Origin: Pegea sp. RAD2-039
Lineage: Eukaryota > Chordata > Thaliacea > Salpida > Salpidae
DNA: 64,000 nt
Direction of reading: 5' to 3'
Assembly (NCBI GenBank): GCA_034620365.1
Contig: JAQGEQ010000147.1
Location: 1 to 64,000, forward strand
The notes beneath the pieces were generated by a model that saw only the letters and a program-made list of their open reading frames with translations, was not told where the DNA came from and searched no databases. The position numbers were made by a program, and so were the translations under genes. The first letter of the stretch is position 1. Each line of letters begins with the position of its first letter. Below are positions 1 to 12,300 of the stretch, piece by piece.

Positions 1-428
1 TTGATAAAGAAGTATGGATCTTTAGAATTAAAGGTTCTTATGATAAAGTAGACAAAGTTGACTGATTTTGCAAAGATTTTGGAAACATAGTTTTGCCATT
101 TAAAGTCAGATATTAGGGTATTGCCAAGGTCCAAGACTGATGATATTCGTGAAATAATAAATCCATTAATGGAATTTTAGTTTAAGAAATCTGCAGCCGA
201 AAACCAATTTCTACAAAACAACAATTTTTGAGGAACTTTGCTTTTTGAAATCGAAACCCACAAACGTTAGCACTAAAGGTCATCATAAAGTATCTGGTTG
301 ATGTCGATAAATGAAAGGTGTTTCACCTTATCGCTTCTAGACATTAACATTTTGAAGTTGAACAAGTTTCAACATCTTGTACCAAATAATTAAGATTGTA
401 GATGAATACTTCATTGCTTACAATCTTT
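1..428 (+). repeat. Direct repeat, copy A (cut by window start)
   Basis: This segment is matched almost base for base by 2429-2856 in the same orientation, with scattered substitutions and small indels. Both copies begin with a 'ttgataaagaagtatgg' sequence and lose similarity after 'cattgcttacaat'. The two copies flank the tRNA cluster at 1161-2080. I see no coding potential, and no terminal features that would make them LTRs. They are probably a dispersed or segmental duplication, and copy A may extend left of the window. Confidence 0.8.
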
Positions 429-1160
429 AATATTATTTTAGCAGTTTTTCGTCACTAAAACTTCGTCGACATAAATCATAATTTTTAATAAAAAAAATTG
501 TCTTTTGACAGAATTCCTTCAACTAAACTTTTTAGAAATTTGTAAGATTATTTGCTAATATTTTAGTTGTGAATATTTTTCAATATTTGAAAAAAATATT
601 TTAAACAAAAATTATACTTACAAAAAAATTTATCTCATAAAATAAAAAATGTTTATTTTTGCTATTTAAAAGATAAAAAACTTGTCGCTAAACCTTAATT
701 TATGAATTAAGCTCCAATAATACCAAAACGATTGGATTAAATCAACCAATCAAAATCCAATTAGCTTTAATTTGAAGTTTGAATTCAATTTTTGCTATTT
801 AATAAAACTTTTATCCATTTGATTTACTGTAAAAGGATTTTTAAATAATTAAAAAATTATTGGTTTATAAAATTATTTCCTAATAAGAAGTTGCTTTGTG
901 AGTCCAGCCAAAGCCAAAACTGAAATTAAAACAAGTAAACACGAGGCAGATAAATTGTTCAGTTCTAATTAGTCAGAGCAAGTACAGTGGGTCTTAAACA
1001 GCTTCTAAGATCTTTTATCAGCACAAGATAAAAGCAATTAGATTAAGAGATAGTTTTAACCATTTCCTTTTGGTATTAATATCACAAAAAAGAAAAATTA
1101 TATTTACTAAATGTTTAATAAATTTTATGATTTAAATTAAGTTTTAATAAGCCTTCATAT
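429..1160. other. AT-rich spacer, nothing recognised
   Basis: There is no open frame of note and no tRNA, tandem array or TGACGTCA palindrome in this stretch. Confidence 0.6.
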
Positions 1161-1232
1161 TCCTCGTTAGTATAGTGGTGAGTATCCCCGCCTGTCACGC
1201 AGGAGACCGGGGTTCGATTCCCCGACGGGGAG
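1161..1232 (+). tRNA. tRNA-Asp(GTC)
   Basis: A 72-nt cloverleaf with acceptor TCCTCGT pairing with ACGGGGA, allowing a G-U pair, an A box TTAGTATAGTGG, anticodon loop CTGTCAC (anticodon GTC), T arm GGTTCGATTCC and discriminator G. A T run follows shortly downstream and would serve as Pol III terminator. There is no intron. Confidence 0.95.
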
Positions 1233-1648
1233 GTGTTTTGTTAATTTTTTAAATACAAATATTCATAATTAGTTTATAATTATTAATTTATAATTTGGTA
1301 TTTGATTTATTAAATTTAGTTTTTCGGCCACAACCCATTTATTGACAAATTTAAAGCTAAAATAAATGTTACGTCCAAAGAAATTGAAAGAAACAAATTA
1401 TTCAAACACAGTTTTCTAGTACTCCAAAATTTTGAGATTAAATAATAAACGAAAAAATTTTTAAATTTCAGTTTGATGTTGATTCAAATATAAGTCAAAT
1501 TTTGGGTTTTGATCTTCAACCTCAAATAAATTTGTGATCTAATTGATGGAATCTTTGATTGAGTTTGATAAAAAAGCAGAAATGTAAGCAACAAAATTTG
1601 ATTGAATAAATATTAGAAGCAAAATTGATTCTTTACAAACTGAAAATT

Positions 1649-1730
1649 CGCTGCGAGCAGGATTTGAACCTACGCGGGGAGACCCCATTGGATTTCAAGT
1701 TCAACGCCTTAACCACTCGGCCATCGCAGC
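1649..1730 (-). tRNA. tRNA-Ser(TGA)
   Basis: An 82-nt class II tRNA read on the minus strand. It has acceptor GCTGCGA, A box TGGCCGAGTGG, anticodon loop CTTGAAA (anticodon TGA), a long variable arm and B box GGTTCAAATCC. The anticodon stem TTGAA/TCCAA contains one A-C mismatch where the usual serine stem has a G-C pair, so function may be reduced. It has no intron. Confidence 0.9.
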
Positions 1731-1819
1731 TGATGATATCTTCAAATATTAATTAGAAAATCGATAATCCAGATTAATTTTTAATCAACAATTTTTAAGT
1801 TTAGTTTTTGATGTCAAAG

Positions 1820-1900
1820 TCTTCGTTAGCATATGAGTGAGTCCTGTCTATCCTGAGACCTGTCACATAGGAGACCGGGGCTCGCTTACACGACGGGGAG
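1820..1900 (+). pseudogene. Degenerate tRNA-Asp pseudogene
   Basis: It aligns with the tRNA-Asp at 1161 across its length (TCTTCGTTAG start, CTGTCACATAGGAGACCGGGG middle, CGACGGGGAG end). An insertion sits in the D-arm to anticodon region, and the B box is altered from GGTTCGATTCC to GGCTCGCTTAC. The cloverleaf cannot form properly. It is most simply a decayed local duplicate. Confidence 0.85.
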
Positions 1901-1965
1901 AATTGTTTAAGATCTTAGTGATTACTTTGTTTTTAAAATTTTTTAACTAATTTTAATAAACACAA

Positions 1966-2080
1966 GTCAGGATGGCCGAGTGGTCTAAGGCGCCAGACTC
2001 AAGCGTTAGCTTCACTGTTGTACAGTGGTGAGTGTTCTGGTCCTCGTATGAGGGCGTGGGTTCGAATCCCACTTCTGACA
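1966..2080 (+). tRNA. tRNA-Leu(CAA) with 31-nt intron
   Basis: A leucine tRNA with A box TGGCCGAGTGG, anticodon CAA, B box GGTTCGAATCC and discriminator A. A 31-nt intron follows the base after the anticodon, between CTCAAG and TTCTGG. The intron holds its own hairpin (CACTG-loop-CAGTG). The same gene recurs at 22944, 46354, 51468 (minus) and 53064. Confidence 0.95.
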
Positions 2081-2428
2081 CAACCTTTAATTTTGTTTTA
2101 TTGTTAACTTCATTATTTTTAACCAACTTAAGTAAAATAATAAAAAATGATAATTGTTTTGATAAACAAAACTTGATGTTTATTATGAGGATATTATAAA
2201 TCTAACTTATTTCTTTTATTCGATTTCTTTCAATGAAAACAAAACATCTTTTACATTAAAACAAACTCTTCACAAATTTCATTTTTTTCCCTAAAAGTTA
2301 TTTATTATTTTAATTTTGGTTTTGTTTATAAACTTGATAAAAACAAAGTTCAAATATTTCAATCAACAATACATTTTAATATTTCTTCTTAAATTGTTAA
2401 CTTTTAATTATATCTTTATGAGCATAGA
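2081..2428. other. AT-rich spacer, nothing recognised
   Basis: This lies between the tRNA cluster and the second copy of the direct repeat. I see no open frames, arrays or palindromes here. Confidence 0.6.
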
Positions 2429-2856
2429 ATTGATAAAGAAGTATGGATCTTTAGAAATAAAGGTTTTATGAAAAAGTAGACAAAGTTGACTGATTTTCCA
2501 AAGATTTTAGAAACATAGTTGTGCCATTTAAAGTCAGAAGATAGGGTAATGCCAAGGTTCAAGGCCGATGATATTCGTGAAATAATAAATCCATTAATGG
2601 AATTTTAGTTTAAAAAATCTGCAGCCGAAAACCAATTTCTGCAAAACAACAATTTTTGAGGAACTTTGCTTTTTGAAATCGAAACCCACAAACGTTAGCA
2701 CTAATGGTCATCATAAAGTATCTGGTTGATGTCGATAATTGAAAGGTTATTCACCATATCTATCCCCGACATGAGCATTTTGAAGTTGAACAAGTTTCAA
2801 CATCTTATACCAAATAATTAAGATTGAAGTCGAATAGTACATTGCTTACAATTTAG
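2429..2856 (+). repeat. Direct repeat, copy B
   Basis: Second copy of the roughly 430-bp segment at 1-428, in the same orientation and about 2 kb downstream. The first TGACGTCA palindrome of the window (about 2873) lies just beyond its end, where the gene-associated territory begins. Confidence 0.8.
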
Positions 2857-3371
2857 CAATGTGATGACGTCATTCGTAGCTAATCACAATTACAAAATAA
2901 AATTTTTTTAGTTCAGTTCTACTGTCACAAGTCGTCAACGATAGAAGGGTGGTTACTAATTAGAATAAATTTACATCTTTTCAGATTTAACTATTGTAAA
3001 ATAAATTGTGAAAACTCGATAAGCTGCAAGTATAAACGAGATACAAAACAGAGTAAGCTAGCTAGAAACAAATTCAGGGGACTCAGATCATATTCAGGAG
3101 GCTCAAAGCGTGTTCTGCCAAATTTTTTCTGTAATTTATCTTTTCATCTTTTAATCTTCAAATATGTTGTAACTTTTTCACGAAAAAATAGAAAAATTTA
3201 ATTGTTCAAAAAACTCAAGAAATTTTGGATCTTTTATTAGAAGAAATTTTAATAAAAAGTCAAAATTTGATATCTTTATTAAACATTTTGAAGATGACGT
3301 CATTAGCGAGATAGTGAAAGATGACGTCATCAGTAGCGGTTATTGCACATGTTAAAGAAGCGATGACGTCA
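2857..3371. other. Region downstream of synaptojanin
   Basis: This should contain the synaptojanin 3' UTR, since the gene is on the minus strand and stops at 3372. It holds several TGACGTCA palindromes near 2873, 3297, 3323 and 3366. A short minus-strand open frame across 3260-3481 is made largely of palindrome-encoded peptide and is not supported as a gene. Confidence 0.5.
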
Positions 3372-6300
3372 TCACTTTTGCATATTACTTGATGATAAAA
3401 TTTGGGCGAAAAAATCATCCTCAGTGGTGACGTCATCATTACGCGATGGAAACAGAGGTGGCGGCATCGTGACGTCATCATTACGCGATGGCAGCCATGG
3501 AGATGACCTGGTCATGTCATCATTATGCGATGGAAACAGAGGTGGCGGCATCGTGACGTCATCATTACGCGATGGCAACAGAGGTGGCGGCATCGTGACG
3601 TCATCATTACGCGATGGCAACAGAGGTGGCGGCATCGTGACGTCATCATTACGCGATGGCAACAGGGGTGGCGGCATCGTGACGTCATCATTACGCGATG
3701 GCAACAAAGGTGGCGGCATCGTGACGTCATCATTACGCGATGGAAACAGAGGTGACGGCATCATGACGTCATCATTACGCGATGGCAACAGAGGTGGCGG
3801 CATCGTGACGTCATCATTACGCGATGGCAACAGAGGTGGCGGCATCGTCGTATTATTGCATGAAAAAACGTCGTCGATATGAATACGGTGGTTTGGGGCG
3901 GGTTTAAGGGTTTCTGGGGGATTTAAAAGTCTTTGAGCTAGGCTGGGAGGCTTTGGGGCGGATCTAAGAGGTCTTGGAGTAGGTTTTGGGGCTTGTGGGG
4001 TGGATTTTGGGGGTCTTGGAGCAGGTCTTTTCTTTTTTGTTTCAACTTTTTCAGAAATCCCAAAGTTCTTGGGAATTTCAAAATTTGCAAAAAAGTTTTC
4101 GAGTTGAACAGATTGTAGAGAGTTTTGAGGTGGTTGGGGGACTTGTTGAGGTGGTTGAAGGACTTGTTGAGGTGGTTGAAGGACTTGTTGAGGTGGTTGG
4201 GGGACTTGTTGAGGTGGTTGGGGGACTTGTTGAGGTGATTGGGGGACTTGGGACTGTTGGGAAGTGACTTGTTGAGGTGGTTGGGGGACTTGGGACTGAT
4301 GGGGCGTTAGAAAGCCTTCAGATGGGATTTGAATTTTAGGGGGTCTCTCCGGAGGTCCAGGCTTCAAATTACTTGGTAATGGAGGAGGTAAAGACGGTCT
4401 TGATGATTTATTGGTTGCTAATGGCAACGGTGGTCTTCGTGGCACTTCAGGTTCTACTTGTGACGTCATTACAGATGTTTTGACGTCATCAGGAATCGTC
4501 CAATCAGAAGTGAGCTCATTTGAATAATGTTCAATTCGAAAAATTTTCTCTTCAAAATAACTTTCATCAAGTTTTAATAAATTTCGCGACTCGATGACGT
4601 CATCAAACGCTAACAACATTCCATGTCGAAACCATCTGCAAAAAATCGTGTTGATGACGTCACAAACATCGAGTCGAAACAACTTGGCAGAAATTGGGCG
4701 TCCAATGTCATGATGTGATAGAAAGCGATGAAACGTCGATACGTCACAGGTGATGACGTCATAATTTTTGATGTAAATGAAGAGTAGATGAAGATGTTTC
4801 GATTCGCTCTGAACGACGTCATAAACGCGCGAACGTTCCTCATCACTTATTACTACGTTCATATCAACTTCAAAAACGGCCATCACAGGTCTAGAAGGGA
4901 TGACGTCATCAATAATAGAGAAAAAAATAATAGTCATCAACAAGTAATGACATCATCAACAAGTAATGACGTCATCAACAAGTAATGACATCATCAACAA
5001 GTAATGACGTCATCAACAAGTAATGACGTCATCAACAAGTAATGACGTCATCAAAAAGTAACGACGTCATCAACTAACCTGTGATCTGATGTCTTCAGCT
5101 CAGCTCTTGTGTAACAAATGACCTCATCATCAGCTTGTGATGACGTCACTACTGGTAACCATGGTGATTTCTTCCACAAAACGCGATCTGTATATGACGG
5201 GACGCGATTTTTTTCACTCGTGTCATAATCATCAGAAAATAAATCGTATTTATAAGTAGGAGCAAATCGGATATCAGCTTCATGGTAACCATGGAAACAG
5301 TTGCCTAGCAACATTTGTTGCTTCAACTGATCACGTTCTAGCAACGAGCTCCACTCTTGCTGAAGAATCAACTTTTTCGTTTCTTCGTTTCCTAAATCGA
5401 TTCGATAATTGAAGTCGCCACACCAAAAAATATAATCGTGTTGATGAAGTTTACGACCCTATCGAAGTGATGACGTCATTAGCTGATCGAAACAATGACG
5501 TCATCAACTTACGTCAGCAAACACGAGATGATTTGAGATATCGTTGAAATCAGAATTTCTTTCTTGAACTTGTGATTGGCCTGCTGCTAGATGTGACGTC
5601 ACAAAACAAAAAGATGAATTGTTGATGACGAGAGATATGCCGACTCCTCCCTTGTTTCCGGTAGTTCCTCCTAATCCTGTTTTAGTTCGCGCACAAGAAA
5701 GCTTTCTGCGATGATGACGTCATTAATATTTTGCTATTTTATTTATGATATTTATTTGATTATTTCAATTGTTGAATATCAAATTAGATATTTATAATTA
5801 ATGACGTCACTTCATATAATGACGTCACTAACTTGATTTTTGAAGCAAATGAAGATTTGATAAAGACGAAGAGACAAACGCCGACAAGTTGAATAGAAGC
5901 AAGTTGAATATAATCTTGTTGTGATCTTAAAGATCTCTTTTCATGATTGATTGCTTTCAATAATTCACCTCCCCATTTCAACTGATTACTCGAACTGTTT
6001 GAAACAAAATTTAAAGTTTCATCATCTACAACAATGACGTCATCATCTACAACAATGACGTCATCATCTACAACAATGACGTCATCATCTACAACAATGA
6101 CGTCATCATCTACAACAATGACGTCATCATCTACAACAATGGCGTCATCATCTACAACAATGACGTCATCATCTACAACAATGGCGTCATCATCTACAAC
6201 AATGACGTCACCATCTACAACAATGACGTCATCATCTACAACAATGACGTCACCTTGTATTCACGATGTTTCCAGCATTCAATTCAACCATTTCTTCAAA

Positions 6301-9300
6301 TCCTAACGCAAATATATCAGGTGATGACGTCATCTGTAAATTACGTCATCAAACCATATCACCTGTGACGTCATCAACTAACCGGTACAACGTAATTAGC
6401 GGGAAAATTTCCTTCAATGACGTCACCATTTCGACAAATACTTCCATGAAACCAATCACCATCAGTACTAACTACTTCGATGACGTCATCAACGCTTAAT
6501 TGCAAATCATCAGCTTCGATTGCATCAAAATCGTGAATCGCACGAACAGGGTTGCTAAGCAACGTGACGTAATTTTTCGGGAAAATCCCCGAATTTTGAT
6601 CACCAAAAAGCTTTCGGCCTCGAATCCATTCATCCATCTCCTCTTCAACTAAAAATCAAAGATGACGTCATCAAATATCTCACTACGTCATCACTCACTG
6701 CATATGACGTCATCAAGAGCTAGTGGAAGATCTCCATCTTCATCTGAAGTGAAATCAAATTTCGCGACACAAAATTTGTTATCTTCGAACGGAAACAACC
6801 AATTGTTCAATGTCTGCAGTGATGACGTCAGCAACCGATGTTAATGACGTCACAACATTACTTACTTGATCTTTTTGAGCTACTGACGTCACGTGTTTGC
6901 CGCCATTTACATTCCAGGTTCCCATGGCAACCACGATTCTTCGTTGTTCGATAAATTGCTGATTACGTCGACAAAGCTCTTTTAAAATTTGAGAGGAACC
7001 TTTAAAGATAGTGACGTCATCAAGTCATCAGTGACGTCATCAAGTTACTTACTGTTGAGATATTGTGATGTTGAAAGTATATCACGAGACTGAAAAAGTA
7101 AATCCGTGATATTGACGTCATCATCGCCGCTATCGCTGTTTTGTGACGTCATCAACACATCGAATTGATTTTGTAGTAAGCGGCAAATCGCATCTTGTTT
7201 GTTTTGATCAAAAAAATTATTTTGAAGTGCCCTTGTTACAGATTTAGCCCCGTCGCGAATACGACCCACCTAAAATCGATTTCATGATGACATCATCACT
7301 CGTATGATGACGTCATCACTCACTTTATCATCTTTTCCTTCAAGGGCACCTGTTCCAGCGTACATCCGGCTAATACAATCACCAACTTCCGACCAAATCT
7401 TCTTAAACAGCTCTTTTAAACGAAGAGTTTCATTTTCATTAAATCCCAAACTAATCAGCTGATCAGCAAGTTTCTGTGACGTCATCATCAAATTAATGAC
7501 GTCATCAGTCGATAAGTAGAAGTACTTGAATAGCAATATGTGTTTGAAGTGAGTTAGTCCGGTCCAAGCAGTCAAGACAGTTGATACGAAGGACACCATT
7601 CTGGTGAGTTGTTTGGTTGTCATGGTAACTGAAGATACCAAAGTCATGGAGATGAGAAGATAAAAGATCTGCATGAAGAATGGTGACGTCATCACTTCGA
7701 GTTATTAGTTGGAAGATTTACCATCGATTTGTTTAAAGTTTGGAGGTTTTTTGTTTCTAATCTGATAATGAAAATCAAAAGAAATAAAATCCACTTCGTT
7801 TTGAACATTCCAATTTTCGTGATGATTCTGAAATTACATAAAATAATGACGTCATCAACTACATCATCAACTACATCATCAACTACATCATCAACTACAT
7901 CATCAACTACTTCATCAACTACATCATCAACTACATCATCAACTACATCATCAACTACATCATCAACCACATCATCAACTACATCATCAACTACTTCATC
8001 AACTACATCATCAACTACATCATCAACTACATCATCAACTACTTCATCAACTACTTCATCAACTACATCATCAACCACATCATCAACTGCATCATCAACT
8101 ACTTCATCAACTACTTCATCAATTACTTCATCAACTACGTCATCAACTACATCATCAACTACATATCAACTACATCATCAACTACTTCATCAACTACATC
8201 ATCAACCACATCATCAACTACATCATCAACTACTTCATCAACTACTTCATCAACTACTTCATCAACTACTTCATCAACTACATCATCAACTACTTCATCA
8301 ACTACATCATCAACTACTTCATCAACTACTTCATCAACTACTTCATCAACTACATCATCAACTACTTCATCAACTACATCATCAACTACATCATCAACTA
8401 CATCATCAACTACGTCATCAACTACTTCATCAACTACATCATCAACCACATCATCAACTACATCATCAACTACGTCATCAACTACTTCATCAACTACATC
8501 ATCAACTACTTCATCAACTACATCATCAACTACGTCATCAACTACGTCATCAACTACATCATCAACTACGTCATCAACTACATCATCAACTACTTCATCA
8601 ACTACTTCATCAACTACTTCATCAACTACATCATCAACTACGTCATCAACTACTTCATCAACTACATCATCAACCACATCATCAACTACATCATCAACTA
8701 CGTCATCAACTACTTCATCAACTACATCATCAACTACTTCATCAACTACATCATCAACTACATCATCAACTACTTCATCAACTACATCATCAACTACGTC
8801 ATCAACTACATCATCAACTACTTCATCAACTACATCATCAACTACATCATCAACTACTTCATCAACTACTTCATCAACTACTTCATCAACTACATCATCA
8901 ACTACATCATCAACTACGTCATCAACCACATCATCAACTACGTCATCAACTACTTACTTGAAATGCTTTTGTTAAGCTTGCTTCACCTTCTTTTGAACCC
9001 AATAAATTGACAATTGCAACTTTCCCATAGTTGCTTAGCAACTGATCAAGATGTCTACAAGACTATGTATTAATGACGTCACATAGCAACGATTAAATCA
9101 CCTTTGATAAACATGTGATGAAATTTCTGCATCAAATGATAATTTGATTTTGTGAGAACCAACATTAAGCCCTGGTTGTTCCCATAACAACGGAACTGAA
9201 CCTCGGATTTGTAGAAAAGATGAAACTTTATCTTTAACAGCGATGATCTAAAATTAGAGAATTAGTCGAAATGTTATTTTTATATAAATTATTATTTTTA

Positions 9301-12300
9301 AGAGATAAACGCGCTTTTATAAAGTTATCAAAATTTTTATATTTATTCAAAATATTTAAATGTTAAAAAAAAATTATTTTTCCTAAATTCGAAATTAACG
9401 ATTTTTTTGTAATATAAATGCTTTTATAAAAGTTAATATTTCTACTGATATAATTGCAACTTTTCATATATGGAAGCACTTTTATTGATTTATATTTACA
9501 AATTTTAATTTTTCATATTTGGAAACACTTTTATTGAATTATATTTACAAATTTTAATTTTTCATATTTGGAAACACTTTTATTGATTTATATTTACAAA
9601 TTTTAATTTTTAATATTTGGAAACACTTTTATTAATATATTTTTGCAAATTTTAATTTTTAATGTTTGGAAACACTTTTTATCAACTAACTTGTTCACTT
9701 TCAACGAAGTTAGCTACATGACCATCATAATCGCTTCCACGAGTTGTAAATCGCGTTCCTACGCGATTACAGCTCAAACGCGAAATCACCGCTACACGTC
9801 CCTACAAACATCAGGTCAGTGACGTCATCACGTCAGTGACGTCATCACCTGTTGCGAACCAATATAAACAGTCTTGATTGAGACACCCCCACACATGACG
9901 TCATCACACCATTGATAAGCGTCGAGACCGCACGACGTGAAATACGTCAGCAGTTGTCGATTCCTGCAGATGACGTCATCAGAAAAAAGTAATTCCCCGT
10001 TTTTGAAACTGACCAGCAAAAGTCGTTTGAAGGATTTTGTTGTTTCTGTAAAGTTCTTGTTAGGTGAAGCTGTGTGACGTCATCATCGCTTGCTGACGTC
10101 ATCGTTGTGAAATAGAAGCAACCGGAAGTGAAAAGTCGTTTGATCTGTAGATAAAAATTGTTCATGACGTCATTTTAGTAGTTTTGATGACGTCATTACT
10201 TCATTAAGATATGTTGGTGGATTTGAATGGTTGTATATAGAAATATAGATGACGTCATCGATTCTGTTGACGTCATTATCAAGAAGTTTTCCAATTTTTC
10301 GTGATGACGTCACAAACATCAAAAGCTGATCAACAAATTTGCCATCTGAAAGACAATGATGACGTAATGAATGATGACGTAATGATGACGTCACAACACA
10401 CCTTTACGAGCTGTCACACATCCAATACAAGATAAAGCTTCAACTGGTCGACAACAATCTTTTAATAATTCCAATTTTTCATTTTCACCTAAAAAACATT
10501 TATTTATTTTATTCGAAAACGCTTTCTATCGAAATAATCAATTAATTATATTTTGAATTTAAAAATAAATATTTTGTAACATAATTAAATTAAAATAAAT
10601 CAAATTTTTACACAATTTTCAACAAAATTTAGTTTTTTTTTTGGTAACACTTTTTATTGAAATAAAAATAAATAAACTAATCAATAATAACTATCAATAT
10701 ATAAGTAAAAGATCTTTCAAGTATTTGAGAAATCACAAAAACTTTGAATAAAATTTCAAATTTTTCTTTTTTTAAAATAAAATTGAATTTTTTAAATTTT
10801 AAGAAATTAAAGAACAGTGTTTATTTATAAACTGCAAAACAAATAAAAGCGCAAACATAATTTCAGGAAATTAAGTAAATAACAAATTTATTTCATAAAA
10901 TCAAAATTAGTATCTTTTTATTTTCACTTACATTCAAAATGTTTTTAACATCAACACCAGAATTGGAAAAAATAAATTATTGATAAAAATATCTCACAGA
11001 GACAGTTAAAAACTTGAATAAAAATACTTAAATAAACTATAAATCAATTTAAAAAAATAAAATACAATATCTTAGCAACAATCTAATAAAAACAGAATAA
11101 TTAGAAAATGAAGTCATGTCTGCATCTTTAAAAGAAGAGATGGAAAATATATGAATGAACTGATGTAACTATGAGACAAGTTGTTAAAAAGTTTGAAGAT
11201 CAGAATAATTAGAAGATGAAGTCATGTCTGCATCTTTAAAAGAAGAGATGGAAAATATATGAATGAACTGATGTAACTATGAGACAAGTTGTTAGAAAGT
11301 TTGAAGATCAGAATAATTAGAAGATGAAGTCATGTCTGCATCTTTAAAAGAAGAGATGGAAGATATCAGAATGAACTGATGTAACTCTGATTCAAGCTGT
11401 TACAGAGTTTGAAGATCAGAATAATTAGAAGATGAAGTCATGCTTGGATCTTTAAAAGAAGAGATGGGAGGATATCAGAATGAACTGATGTAACTCTGAG
11501 ACAAGTTGTTAGAAAGTTTGAAGATCAGAATAATTAGAAGATGAAGTCATGTTTGAATCATCATAAGAAGAGATGGAAGATATCAGAATGAACTGATGTA
11601 ACTCTGAGACAAGTTGTTAGAAAGTTTGAAGATCAGAATAATTAGAAGATGAAGTCATGTTTGAATCTTCAAAAAAAGAGATGGGAAGATATCAGAATGG
11701 ACTGATGTAACTCTGAGACAAGTTGTTAGAGAGTTTGAAGATCAGAATAATTAGAAGATGAAGTCATGTTTGAATCATCATAAGAAGAGATGAAAAGATA
11801 TCAGAATGAACTGATGTAACTCTGAGACAAGTTGTTAGAGAGTTTAAAGATCAGAATAATTGGAAGATGAAGTCATGTTTGAATCTTCAAAAAAAGAGAT
11901 GAGAAGATATCAGAATGAACTGATGTAACTCTGAGACAAGTTGATAGAGAGTTTGAAGATCAGAATAATTAGAAGATGAAGTGATTTTTGAGAACTAAGT
12001 TTTCTGCTTCTTCACTTATAGCTCAAATTTGACTTCAAGTCTCTAAAACTCTTAAAGAGTTTAAGTTAGTTTTTTTTAGAGAGAATAGGTATATTAAATG
12101 AATATAATAATACCAATTGATTATCAGTTAGTAATTAAGTAAAAACTGATCATTTAGACAAGTAATTTCATTTCACAAATTATTGATTTTTTAAAATTTT
12201 AATGACTTTTGAAAACCAGATTATTGCCAAAATAGCAAAGAATTTGAATTTCTAATGTCAGAAAAAAATAATATTTTGTAAAATTAAAACTTCAATTTAG

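Noticed and set aside
1-2856. LTR retrotransposon with 430-bp LTRs
   Set aside because: No primer-binding site, polypurine tract or coding sequence between the repeats, only tRNA genes; the first copy is also truncated by the window start.
3424-3882. Plus-strand 152-codon open frame with a 14-residue Gly/Arg repeat
   Set aside because: It is the reverse strand of the 42-bp repeat in the synaptojanin coding exon; the minus strand frame extends far beyond the array and joins a conserved gene.
4641-4672. A 32-nt intron inside the last synaptojanin exon (minus strand, between GAT and ATGG)
   Set aside because: It is shorter than every other intron in the gene, and no donor gives the phase needed to continue in frame; the unspliced frame stays open.
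6034-6306. Plus-strand MTSSSTT repeat protein
   Set aside because: It lies in synaptojanin intron 16 and is generated by a 21-bp repeat.
7692-8961. Long open frames of Val-Asp-Asp/Glu or Thr-Ser-Ser/His-Gln-Leu repeats on both strands
   Set aside because: They are by-products of a stop-free 12-bp minisatellite lying wholly within synaptojanin intron 8.
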